DNA of 64,000 bases from Pseudomonas fluorescens (GTDB lineage: Bacteria; Pseudomonadota; Gammaproteobacteria; Pseudomonadales; Pseudomonadaceae). Below the pieces are notes generated by a model, which ran no database searches, was not told where the DNA came from, and worked only from the letters and a program-made list of their open reading frames with translations. This document shows, piece after piece, positions 1 to 7,809 of this stretch. Position numbers and translations under genes: made by a program. Location: NCBI RefSeq assembly GCF_902498065.1, contig NZ_CABVIR010000006.1, positions 124,001-188,000 of the forward strand, written 5' to 3'. Every line of letters starts with the position of its first letter. The first letter of the stretch is position 1.

Positions 1-127
1 CATCATCCAGACTGAATGCCCAAAGCTGGCCGGCGCTGAGCAGGCAAAGCAGGGCAGAGCCCGCTACCAGAGCGCTTCGTAGCCGTTTGGCAGACAATTT
101 TGGTGCAATACAGGGACTAACAATCAC
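1..127 (-). CDS. opgG: OpgG, periplasmic glucan biosynthesis protein (N-terminus only)
   Basis: Reading leftward from a GTG at 127, 42 codons stay open to the window edge. They begin MIVSPCIAPKLSAKRLRSAL, continue with a hydrophobic stretch and end ...GQLWAFSLDD, a long signal peptide with likely cleavage after LWA. I recognise this as the start of Pseudomonas OpgG (MdoG), which builds osmoregulated periplasmic glucans together with OpgH. A GAGGG ribosome site lies about 8 bases upstream of the GTG. The gene is cut by the window edge. The position next to dtd-pip agrees with the gene order I recall in P. aeruginosa (opgH-opgG-dtd-pip). Confidence 0.8.
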   Translation of the reverse strand, partial: MIVSPCIAPKLSAKRLRSALVAGSALLCLLSAGQLWAFSLDD

Positions 128-448
128 GAGCAACCCTCGCCGAAAACAGATCAAAAAACCAACGGCCAGTTAAAGGGCCTGTGAGGTAGACGGCATGAAA
201 AACCCGCCCCTACAAACCACTCTTGCCAAGTTGGCGAGCATTGTTCCGACTCCTATGGGGCCAAATGATTCCCCAACAGGTCCAGGACAAGTCTCTACCT
301 AAGTCAAAACGGACCAACGAACGCTGATCCCCGTAGCGCGCGATTATCTAGTAGGCCGCGTTACAACGCATCAGGGGTAACAAAGTATTTATCGCGAAAA
401 ACCCCTGTTTTCAGTCGAAATGGGCTAAAAAACATGTTTCAAGCGCTT
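128..448. other. Intergenic region upstream of opgG
   Basis: About 320 bases lie between the dtd stop and the opgG start, both genes on the minus strand. I see no ORF that looks coding, no strong hairpin with a T-run and no REP unit. It must hold the opgG promoter and leader. A minus-strand GATAAT (343-348) is the only -10-like hexamer I noticed, and no convincing -35 goes with it. Confidence 0.4.
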
Positions 449-886
449 TCAGGTCTGTAACAGGAAGGTTACCGGGCCATCATTGACCAGGTGCACCTGC
501 ATATCCGCGCCGAATCTACCTGATGCCACAGTGCCATGCACCTGTTTCGCCTTGCTTAATAGATAGTCGAAAAGTTCCTCGCCAAGAGCCGGGGGGGCGG
601 CGGTCGAAAAACTCGGGCGCAACCCGCTTTTGGTGTCGGCGGCCAGGGTGAACTGAGAGACCAGCAGCAACCCGCCTCCGACATCCGCCAGGGACAGATT
701 CATCTTGCCCTCGGCGTCACTGAACACACGATAGTTAAGCAGTTTATGCAGAAGTTTGTCGGCGCTGGCCCGGGTGTCCTCGGGCTCGACCGCAACCAGT
801 ACCAGCAACCCCTGGTCGACGGCACCGACCACCTCCCCCGCTACCTCGACGCGCGCACCACGCACGCGTTGCAACAGGCCCTTCAT
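449..886 (-). CDS. dtd: D-aminoacyl-tRNA deacylase
   Basis: DTD hydrolyses D-aminoacyl-tRNA, and Gly-tRNA(Ala), so that mis-charged tRNAs do not reach the ribosome; it acts in the cytosol as a homodimer. The 145-residue length is standard. Both active-site signatures are present: SQFTL at about residues 77-81 and the C-terminal NDGPVT (a variant of the family's NxGPVT) near residue 135. The N-terminus MKGLLQRVRGARVEV is typical. The start overlaps the pip stop by 4 bases (ATGA), so the two are translationally coupled with pip first. Confidence 0.97.
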   Translation of the reverse strand: MKGLLQRVRGARVEVAGEVVGAVDQGLLVLVAVEPEDTRASADKLLHKLLNYRVFSDAEGKMNLSLADVGGGLLLVSQFTLAADTKSGLRPSFSTAAPPALGEELFDYLLSKAKQVHGTVASGRFGADMQVHLVNDGPVTFLLQT

Positions 887-1854
887 GCTTCTTCAGGGGA
901 CAAGTCGAGCAGGCGCCGGGCCATCTGATCGGCGGCGCGCACCAAGGCATCGGTAATGCCCGGTTCGGAGGCGGCATGCCCGGCATCACGGATAACCTGC
1001 AATTCACTGTTCGGCCAGTTCTGATGAAGCTCCCAGGCGTTATCCAATGGGCAAATCACATCGTAGCGACCGTGAACGATCACGCCCGGCAAATGGGCAA
1101 TCTTGCCCATGTCGCGGATCAGCTGATTCGGCTCAAGGAACGCATTGTTGGTGAAGTAGTGACATTCGATCCGAGCGATGGACAACGCACGTTGCGGCTC
1201 GGAGAAACGATCGACCACCAACGGGTTCGGACGCAAGGTCGCGGTCCGGCCTTCCCAGGTAGACCAGGCTTTGGCCGCGTGCATCTGGGCGATCTGATCG
1301 TTGCCGGTCAGACGCTTGTGGAAAGCGCTGAGCAAGTCTTCGCGCTCATCCAGCGGGATCGGCGCGATGTAGTCCTGCCAGTAATCAGGGAACAGACGAC
1401 TGGCGCCCGCCTGATAGAACCACTCGATTTCCTGCGGACGGCAGAGAAAAATCCCGCGCAGGATCAGACCGTGCACACGCTCCGGATGGGTTTGCGCGTA
1501 GGCCAGCGCAAGGGTCGAGCCCCACGAGCCACCAAACAGCACCCATTTATCGATGCCCAGGTGTTGGCGAATCCGCTCAAGATCGGCGACCAGATCCCAG
1601 GTGGTGTTGTTTTCCAGGCTGGCGTGGGGGGTGGAACGACCGCAACCGCGCTGATCGAAGGTGACGATTCGGTACAGGTTCGGATCAAAAAAGCAGCGAC
1701 TCTGTGCATCACACCCGGCACCAGGGCCGCCGTGGATGAACACCACCGGCAAACCTTGCGGTGAACCGCTTTCGTCGACATACAGGGTGTGGGTTTCATC
1801 GACAGCCAGATCGTGCCGGGCGTGGGGTTTGATCTGCGGGTACAAAGTCTGCAT
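883..1854 (-). CDS. pip: Prolyl iminopeptidase (alpha/beta hydrolase)
   Basis: Cytosolic exopeptidase of family S33 that removes N-terminal proline from peptides. It has 323 residues, the usual length of the single-domain bacterial enzyme. Visible motifs are the oxyanion-region HGGPG (41-45), DQRGCGRS (67-74), the nucleophile elbow GGSWGS (108-113, Ser110), GRYDVICP with the likely catalytic Asp, and DAGHAASEPG with the catalytic His. First gene of the pip-dtd pair, overlapping dtd by 4 bases. The ATG is followed by the conserved MQTLYPQIKP start of the Pseudomonas protein. Confidence 0.96.
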   Translation of the reverse strand: MQTLYPQIKPHARHDLAVDETHTLYVDESGSPQGLPVVFIHGGPGAGCDAQSRCFFDPNLYRIVTFDQRGCGRSTPHASLENNTTWDLVADLERIRQHLGIDKWVLFGGSWGSTLALAYAQTHPERVHGLILRGIFLCRPQEIEWFYQAGASRLFPDYWQDYIAPIPLDEREDLLSAFHKRLTGNDQIAQMHAAKAWSTWEGRTATLRPNPLVVDRFSEPQRALSIARIECHYFTNNAFLEPNQLIRDMGKIAHLPGVIVHGRYDVICPLDNAWELHQNWPNSELQVIRDAGHAASEPGITDALVRAADQMARRLLDLSPEEA

Positions 1855-1958
1855 TGCGCGCTCCGTAAGGGGTCGAGGTCATCCCTGGGGGGACTTCTAT
1901 TATTCTGCCGTTGGGCATCATAAACCCGATTTACGTCAATGAGCATGCCCATGCAGAG

Positions 1959-2888
1959 TCAGAGTTTTGCCGCCAGTTTTTTTGCCAGAAAGCCGAGCAG
2001 CGTTTCGTAGAGGACATCGACCTCCTCAACCTGACCCCGAGCCCGCAGGCAGCCGTGAACCAGCCCTTCCCCGTAATAAAGCGTCGCAGCGATGCCTGCA
2101 GCGTTCAGGCGCTCGGCGTACAGCACGCCGTCATCACGCAACGGGTCAAATTGCGCCACCGCGATCCACGCTGGCGGTAATCCGCGCAAATCCCCGGCGA
2201 GCAACGGCATGGCATAAGCGCCAGGCGTTCGGGTGCCGCGCAGATACAAGGCGTGATAACAATCCAGGTCACTGCTGCTGAGCAGAGGAGCGTCGCTGCA
2301 TTCGCTGCGTGAAGGCAGACGGTGATCGCCACCGAGGCCGGGATAGATCAGCACTTGCGCCGCTGGCAGTGGTTCGCCCGCATCGCGCAGTGCCAGGCAC
2401 AACGCGGCGGCGAGATTGCCACCCGCGCTGTCGCCGGCCACCAGCGTACGCGCGGGGTCCAGCTGAAACGGCCCGGAGCGCAGCGCTCGCCAGACCTTCA
2501 GGCAGTCATCGAACGCCGCTGGAAACGGGTGCTCCGGCGCCAGACGATAATCCACCGCGACCACCAACACGCCGAGCGTCGACGCCAGTTCGGCGCAGAT
2601 GAAGTCGTGGGAGTCCAGATCCCCCACGACCCAACCGCCGCCATGCAGATACACAATGCACGGGCTTTCGTCGGTCGGCGGTGAAGCCGCTGGCTGATAC
2701 GACCGCACCGGCACGCCACCCAACTCAACATCCACTACATACAACCCGGCGGGACGCGGCGGGGTGAACGCCCGGCACATCTCGCCGTAGGCCTGGCGCA
2801 GACCGGCAAGGCTGCTGTCGGTGGCGTTGAAGCTGACGGTTTTCTCGACGAAAGCCGTCATCGGCGCGGATAAAGGATAAGAACTCAT
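1959..2888 (-). CDS. Alpha/beta hydrolase, hormone-sensitive-lipase (family IV) esterase
   Basis: A 309-residue carboxylesterase of the HSL family. It carries the oxyanion motif HGGGW (82-86), the nucleophile elbow GDSAGG (152-157, Ser154), Asp248 in FDPLRDDG and His278 in GLVHGC, so the full catalytic triad is intact. No signal peptide, hence cytosolic. Its ATG directly follows the stop codon of the upstream choline-type binding protein with no bases between, so the two are cotranscribed and probably coupled. The substrate is unknown. The pairing suggests an ester related to the imported ligand, such as a choline or carnitine ester; that is inference only. Also seen in databases under names like lipase or Aes-like. 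Confidence 0.85.
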   Translation of the reverse strand: MSSYPLSAPMTAFVEKTVSFNATDSSLAGLRQAYGEMCRAFTPPRPAGLYVVDVELGGVPVRSYQPAASPPTDESPCIVYLHGGGWVVGDLDSHDFICAELASTLGVLVVAVDYRLAPEHPFPAAFDDCLKVWRALRSGPFQLDPARTLVAGDSAGGNLAAALCLALRDAGEPLPAAQVLIYPGLGGDHRLPSRSECSDAPLLSSSDLDCYHALYLRGTRTPGAYAMPLLAGDLRGLPPAWIAVAQFDPLRDDGVLYAERLNAAGIAATLYYGEGLVHGCLRARGQVEEVDVLYETLLGFLAKKLAAKL

Positions 2889-3836
2889 TTAAGGTTTCAA
2901 ACTGGCCTGAACGGTGGCTACACCGTCCTTGCCATCAAAACTGCTGACACCGGCCAGCCAGCGCTGCAGATCCTCGGGATGATCACGCAGCCATTGCCTG
3001 GCGACATCCTGCGGCGTCTTGCGCTCCATGATCGGCACCATGAGCTGACTTTCCTGAGCCGCGGTGAAGGTCAGGTTTTCCAACAAACGGTTCACGTTCG
3101 GGCAACGCTCGGCGTAGTCCGGGGACGTCACCGTGGAGACAGTCGCCGCACCTTCGTTCGGCCCGTAAACATCTTCACTGCCGGTCAGGTAGGCGATTTT
3201 CATGTTGATGTTCATCGGGTGTGGAGTCCAGCCGACGAATACCACGAACTCTTTGCGATTCACCGCCCGCTGCACAGCGGCAAGCATGCCGGCCTCACCG
3301 GACTCGATCAGTTTGAAATCCTTCAAGCCGAACTGATTGGTTTCGATCATGGTTTTGATCGTGGTGTTCGCGCCACTGCCTGGCTCGATGCCGTAGATTT
3401 TGCCGCCGAGCTTGTCTTTGAATCTGGCGATGTCGGCGAAGGTTTTCAGGCCCGCCTCGGCCACGTACTCCGGCACGGCGAGGGTTGCCTGGGCGTCGGC
3501 CAGGCTCGGCTTTTCCAGGACTTTCACTTGATTGGCGGACAGGAATGGCGCGATGTTCTTGTCCATCGCCGGTTTCCAGTAACCGAGGAAGATGTCCAGG
3601 CGCTTGTCGCGGATGCCGGCGAAGATAATTTGCTGCACGGCGCTGGTTTGCTTGCTTTCGTAGCCAAGGCCGTTGAGGAGCACGTCGGCCATGCCGCTGG
3701 TGGCAATGACGTCGGTCCAATTGACCACGCCCATGCGCACGGCTTTGCAGGAAGCGTCGTCACTGGCCAGAACAGGGGTGCTCAGAAGAGCGGTGCCGCA
3801 GAGGATTGAGAGACAGCGGGTCAACAGTCTTTTCAT
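2889..3836 (-). CDS. choX: Choline/quaternary-amine ABC transporter substrate-binding protein (ChoX-like)
   Basis: A 315-residue periplasmic binding protein of the OpuAC fold with a signal peptide ending at STPVLA (residue 24). Trp40 (VVNWTDV), Trp87 (LGYWKP) and Trp202 (VGWTPHP) have the same spacing (47 and 115) that I recall for the aromatic cage of Sinorhizobium ChoX, which holds the trimethylammonium group. ProX- and CaiX-type relatives are alternatives for the exact ligand. No permease or ATPase gene is adjacent, so it must deliver to a core transporter encoded elsewhere, as CbcX, CaiX and BetX do for CbcWV in P. aeruginosa. The downstream esterase gene abuts it. Confidence 0.85.
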   Translation of the reverse strand: MKRLLTRCLSILCGTALLSTPVLASDDASCKAVRMGVVNWTDVIATSGMADVLLNGLGYESKQTSAVQQIIFAGIRDKRLDIFLGYWKPAMDKNIAPFLSANQVKVLEKPSLADAQATLAVPEYVAEAGLKTFADIARFKDKLGGKIYGIEPGSGANTTIKTMIETNQFGLKDFKLIESGEAGMLAAVQRAVNRKEFVVFVGWTPHPMNINMKIAYLTGSEDVYGPNEGAATVSTVTSPDYAERCPNVNRLLENLTFTAAQESQLMVPIMERKTPQDVARQWLRDHPEDLQRWLAGVSSFDGKDGVATVQASLKP

Positions 3837-3992
3837 GGGGGATGGTCTCGTGCGGCAGAATTATTATGGGTCCGGTGTCTTGATGCACCGTGCCCAGAAC
3901 ATTACGCAGCGTCGAGAGGGTAAAAGCGAACGGTGGCGACTGTGTTTTGCACGGTGGCGACAGTTTCAATCCGGTATCGAGGCGAACACCAA

Positions 3993-4022
3993 CTGTAGGA
4001 GCGAGCAGGCTCGCTCCCACAG
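3993..4022. repeat. Single REP palindrome (GCGAGC type)
   Basis: One near-perfect inverted repeat, CTGTAGGAGCGAGC / GCTCGCTCCCACAG, between hutG and choX. One mismatch (TAGG against CCCA) separates it from a perfect palindrome. It could end hut transcription or stabilise the mRNA 3' end; it has no T-run. Confidence 0.85.
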
Positions 4023-4037
4023 GGCATACACTAGGCT

Positions 4038-4841
4038 CTAGCGCTTGTAGTGCTTTTCGCCCCATGCCAGCAGCCCTTGCAGCAATTCCTTGAGCACCAC
4101 TTGCGTCGGCTCTGCCAGGTCCGGGCGATAGCGGAACGGCTCAAACTCTTCCATATACGTGCACTGGCCCAATTCCAGTTGCACGGCGTGGATGTTTTGC
4201 GCCGGGTTGCCGTAATGCCGGGTGATGTGGCCGCCCTTGAAGCGCCCGTTCAGCACATGGCTGTAATCGGTGTGCCGGGCGCAGATCGCCTCCAGCTGAG
4301 TCGCCAGCTGTGGATCGCAACTGGCGCCGTTGAAGGTACCGAGGTTGAAGTCCGGCAGCTTGCCGTCAAACAGGTGCGGAATGATCGAACGGATCGAATG
4401 CGCATCGAACAGCAGCGCGTAGCCAAACTCGGCTTTCAGGCGCGCCAATTCGCTCTGCAGCGTGCTGTGATAAGGCGTCCAGACCTTTTCCAGATACGTT
4501 GCGCGCTCCGCTGCCGACGGCTCCATGCCCTCACGGAACAATGGAATACCGTCAAACAGCGTCGCCGGGTACAGACCGGTCGTCGCGCCGGCATACAAAG
4601 GTTTGTCGTCGGACGGTCGGTTCAGGTCGATGACAAACCGCGAATACTCGGCGGCCAGGGTGCTGGCGCCCAGCTCGGCAGCGAATTCGTAGAGTTTCGG
4701 GATGTGCCAGTCAGTGTCCGGCAAACTTTTCGCGTCGGCAATCAATCCGGCTTCGACCGCCGGGGTCAGGCGCAGGCCGGCGTGGGGCATGCTGATCAGC
4801 AACGGCACGCGGCCTTGTTTGAAGTTCAGAACCTTATCCAC
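4038..4841 (-). CDS. hutG: N-formylglutamate deformylase
   Basis: Last step of the five-step histidine pathway: hydrolysis of N-formyl-L-glutamate to glutamate and formate. 267 residues, the usual size for the HutG/DUF amidohydrolase family. SMPHAGLRL (18-26) and the RFVIDLNRPSDD segment are characteristic of the family, as is LLFDAHSIRS, which supplies metal-ligand residues. It lies 10 bases after hutI on the same strand and is the last hut gene of the minus-strand run. Its partner HutF, which makes formylglutamate, is encoded divergently at 17467. Confidence 0.96.
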   Translation of the reverse strand: MDKVLNFKQGRVPLLISMPHAGLRLTPAVEAGLIADAKSLPDTDWHIPKLYEFAAELGASTLAAEYSRFVIDLNRPSDDKPLYAGATTGLYPATLFDGIPLFREGMEPSAAERATYLEKVWTPYHSTLQSELARLKAEFGYALLFDAHSIRSIIPHLFDGKLPDFNLGTFNGASCDPQLATQLEAICARHTDYSHVLNGRFKGGHITRHYGNPAQNIHAVQLELGQCTYMEEFEPFRYRPDLAEPTQVVLKELLQGLLAWGEKHYKR

Positions 4842-4851
4842 AACTGTTCTC

Positions 4852-6057
4852 CTAAACGCTCATTTCAACGCCGTGACGCACGACGCGTTTTTCCAGATCA
4901 CCGCCCAGCCAGTACGACAGGTCGGCGGGACGATCGATTTGCCAAGCCACGAAATCCGCGACCTTGCCGACTTCCAGCGAACCGTGCGTTTCGGCCATGC
5001 CCAACGCGGCGGCAGCATGAATCGTTGCACCGGCCAGGGCTTCTTCCGGGGTCATGCGGAAACAGGTGCAGGCCATGTTCAGCATCAAGCGCAGCGACAG
5101 CGCTGGCGAGGTGCCGGGATTGAGGTCGCTGGCGATGGCGATTTTTACGCCGTGTTTGCGCAGGGCATCCATCGGCGGCAATTGGGTTTCACGCAGGAAG
5201 TAGAACGCCCCCGGCAGCAACACCGCGACGGTGCCGGACGCGGCCATGGCGATGGCGTCTTCTTCGGTCATGAACTCCAGGTGGTCGGCCGACAGTGCGT
5301 GATAACGCGCCGCCAGACTCGAACCGTGCAGCGATGACAGTTGCTCGGCGTGCAGTTTCACCGGCAAGCCGAGCTCCTGCGCAGTAATGAACACGCGCTC
5401 GACCTGTGCCGGCGAGAAGGCCAGGTATTCACAGAACGCGTCCACCGCATCCACCAAGCCTTCGGCGGCGAGCGCAGGGAGCATTTCGGCGCAGATGTGA
5501 TCGATGTAATCGTCGGCGCGGTCCACATACTCCGGCGGCAAGGCGTGGGCCGCCAGGCAGGTGCTGCGCACGCTGATCGGCAGTTCGGCAGCGAGACGGC
5601 GGGCGACGCGCAGCATCTTGCGCTCGTTGGCCAGATCAAGGCCGTAACCGGATTTGATTTCGATGCTGGTGACGCCATCACGCATCAGGCTTTTCAGGCG
5701 CTTGGCGGCGCTGGCGAACAGCTCGTCTTCGGTTGCCGCTCGGGTTGCGCGCACGGTGCTGGCGATGCCGCCACCGGCCGCAGCGATTTCGGCGTAGCTG
5801 ACACCTTGCAGGCGCTGTTCGAATTCACCGCTGCGGTTACCGCCGAACACCGTATGGGTGTGGCAGTCGATCAGGCCCGGCGTAACCCAGGCCCCGTTCA
5901 AATCGTTGACGGCCGGGTATTCACCCGCCGGCAGTTCAGCGCGAGAGCCGATCCACTCAATGAGCGCACCTGACGTCACGATGGCCGCATCCTCGATGAT
6001 CGAGTAGACGCCTTGCGCCATGGTTGCGACGTGGCAGTGTTGCCAGAGAGTTTTCAT
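4852..6057 (-). CDS. hutI: Imidazolonepropionase
   Basis: Third step of histidine breakdown: imidazolone-5-propionate to N-formimino-L-glutamate. 401 residues of the amidohydrolase superfamily. The metal-binding DCHTHTVFGG is near residue 65, the KLHAEQLS segment near 240 and IASDLNPGTSP near 315, all expected. The start MKTLWQHCHVATM is the conserved Pseudomonas start. hutG follows after 10 bases. It is separated from hutH by a REPIN. Confidence 0.97.
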   Translation of the reverse strand: MKTLWQHCHVATMAQGVYSIIEDAAIVTSGALIEWIGSRAELPAGEYPAVNDLNGAWVTPGLIDCHTHTVFGGNRSGEFEQRLQGVSYAEIAAAGGGIASTVRATRAATEDELFASAAKRLKSLMRDGVTSIEIKSGYGLDLANERKMLRVARRLAAELPISVRSTCLAAHALPPEYVDRADDYIDHICAEMLPALAAEGLVDAVDAFCEYLAFSPAQVERVFITAQELGLPVKLHAEQLSSLHGSSLAARYHALSADHLEFMTEEDAIAMAASGTVAVLLPGAFYFLRETQLPPMDALRKHGVKIAIASDLNPGTSPALSLRLMLNMACTCFRMTPEEALAGATIHAAAALGMAETHGSLEVGKVADFVAWQIDRPADLSYWLGGDLEKRVVRHGVEMSV

Positions 6058-6085
6058 CCCTTAGTCTCCACAATGTTCAAAATCG

Positions 6086-6152
6086 AATCGCCAGCAGGCT
6101 GGCTCCCACAAGGATGCGCAATGCAACTGTGGGAGCCAGCCTGCTGGCGATG
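6086..6152. repeat. REPIN, two inverted REP units (GCCAGC type)
   Basis: Two REP units in inverted orientation, ATCGCCAGCAGGCTGGCTCC and its reverse complement, sit about 20 bases apart between hutH and hutI. Both arms carry the same stem variant (GCCAGC-CTG-CTGGC). Confidence 0.9.
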
Positions 6153-6158
6153 AGTACA

Positions 6159-7691
6159 TCACAGGCTCGGCAAAAGCTTGGCCGGGACCAGTTCATTCAG
6201 GCAACGCGTCGCCAACAGTTCAGTCGCCGCATTGATATCCGGCGCAAAGAAGCGGTCCTTCTCATAGAACGGCACTTCTTTACGCAGAATCGCCCGAGCC
6301 TTTTCCAGTTTCGGCGAGGTCTTCAGACCGTCGCGCAAGTCCAGGCCTTGAACCGCCGCCAACCATTCCACCGCCAGAACGCCACGGGTGTTCTCGGCCA
6401 TTTCCCACAAACGCTTGCCGGCGGCCGGGGCCATGGACACGTGGTCTTCCTGGTTCGCCGACGTTGGCAGGCTGTCCACCGAATGCGGATGGGACAACGC
6501 CTTGTTTTCGCTGGCGAGGGCCGCAGCGGTGACCTGGGCGATCATGAAACCGGAGTTCACGCCGCCATTGGCCACCAGGAACGGCGGCAGTTGCGACATG
6601 TGCTTGTCCATCATCAGCGAGATGCGGCGTTCGCTCAGCGAGCCGATTTCAGCAATGGCCAAGGCCATGTTATCGGCGGCCATGGCCACCGGTTCGGCGT
6701 GGAAGTTACCGCCAGAGATCACGTCGCCTTCCGCGGCGAAGACCAATGGGTTGTCCGAGACGGCGTTGGCTTCGACGGCGAGCACTTCGGCGGCCTGACG
6801 GAACTGCGTCAGGCAGGCGCCCATGACTTGCGGTTGGCAGCGCAGGGAGTACGGGTCCTGGACCTTTTCGCAGTTCTGGTGCGAATCGGAGACTTCACTG
6901 CGCTCGCCCAGCAGATCGCGGTAGGCGGCAGCGGCGTCGATCTGGCCTTTCTGGCCACGTGCGGCGTGGATGCGGGCGTCGAATGGCGAGCGTGAGCCCA
7001 GGACGGCTTCGACGGTCAGCGCACCCAGCGCGACCGCGCCAGCGAACAGGTCTTCACCTTCAAACAGACCGCGCAACGCGTAAGCGGTCGACACTTGAGT
7101 ACCGTTGAGCAGCGCCAGGCCTTCTTTCGCAGCGAGGGTCAGCGGGGTCAGACCGGCGACTTTCAGCGCGTCGGTCGCTTCCAGCCATTCGCCCTTGTAG
7201 CGCGCCTTGCCTTCACCCAGCAGCACCAGCGACATGTGCGCCAATGGCGCCAGGTCACCGGAGGCACCGACCGAACCTTTCAACGGGATGTGCGGGTAAA
7301 CCTCGGCGTTGATCAGAGCGATCAGCGCGTCGATGACCACGCGACGAATACCGGAGAAACCACGGCTCAGGCTGTTGACCTTGAGCACCATGACCAGACG
7401 CACCAACGCGTCGCTGATCGGCTCGCCGACACCGGCGGCGTGAGACAGCACCAGCGAGCGCTGCAGGTTTTCCAGGTCTTCGCTGGCAATGCGAGTCGAG
7501 GCCAGCAGACCGAAACCGGTGTTGATGCCGTAAGCCGTGCGGTTCTCGGCGAGGATCTGTTCCACGCAGGCAACGCTGGCTTCGATCTGGGCCGAGGCGC
7601 TGTCATCAAGAGTAATCCGGACCGGTTGCTGATAGATATCACGCAGTTGGGCAAGGCTCAGTTGGCCGGGAATCAGGTTTAGCGCAGTCAT
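6159..7691 (-). CDS. hutH: Histidine ammonia-lyase
   Basis: First step: non-oxidative deamination of L-histidine to urocanate, cytosolic homotetramer. 510 residues. The MIO-forming triad Ala143-Ser144-Gly145 lies in GSVGASGDLAPLAHM. Also present are Tyr54 in YGINTGFG, the asparagine of LLNGTQVS, Tyr and Arg in VQDPYSLRCQPQV, and QEDHVSM; these are the known active-site residues of the P. putida enzyme with a one-residue offset. It is therefore the functional copy. A second, divergent paralogue lies 118 bases upstream on the same strand. Confidence 0.98.
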   Translation of the reverse strand: MTALNLIPGQLSLAQLRDIYQQPVRITLDDSASAQIEASVACVEQILAENRTAYGINTGFGLLASTRIASEDLENLQRSLVLSHAAGVGEPISDALVRLVMVLKVNSLSRGFSGIRRVVIDALIALINAEVYPHIPLKGSVGASGDLAPLAHMSLVLLGEGKARYKGEWLEATDALKVAGLTPLTLAAKEGLALLNGTQVSTAYALRGLFEGEDLFAGAVALGALTVEAVLGSRSPFDARIHAARGQKGQIDAAAAYRDLLGERSEVSDSHQNCEKVQDPYSLRCQPQVMGACLTQFRQAAEVLAVEANAVSDNPLVFAAEGDVISGGNFHAEPVAMAADNMALAIAEIGSLSERRISLMMDKHMSQLPPFLVANGGVNSGFMIAQVTAAALASENKALSHPHSVDSLPTSANQEDHVSMAPAAGKRLWEMAENTRGVLAVEWLAAVQGLDLRDGLKTSPKLEKARAILRKEVPFYEKDRFFAPDINAATELLATRCLNELVPAKLLPSL

Positions 7692-7809
7692 TTTGTGCTC
7701 CTTTTGAGAGTTTGTTATTAACTAACCAGACGCTCCGGAGATGTCCGTTGTCCGTCGCTTCCCGCCTTGTGGGGGGCTGGCGCCTTGGCACGCTGGTTTG
7801 ATATAGGAA

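Noticed and set aside
7786..7800. TGGCACGCTGGTTTG, a near -24/-12 element on the plus strand
   Set aside because: -12 reads TTTG, not TTGC, and it points toward the 3' end of an antisense gene with no target downstream.
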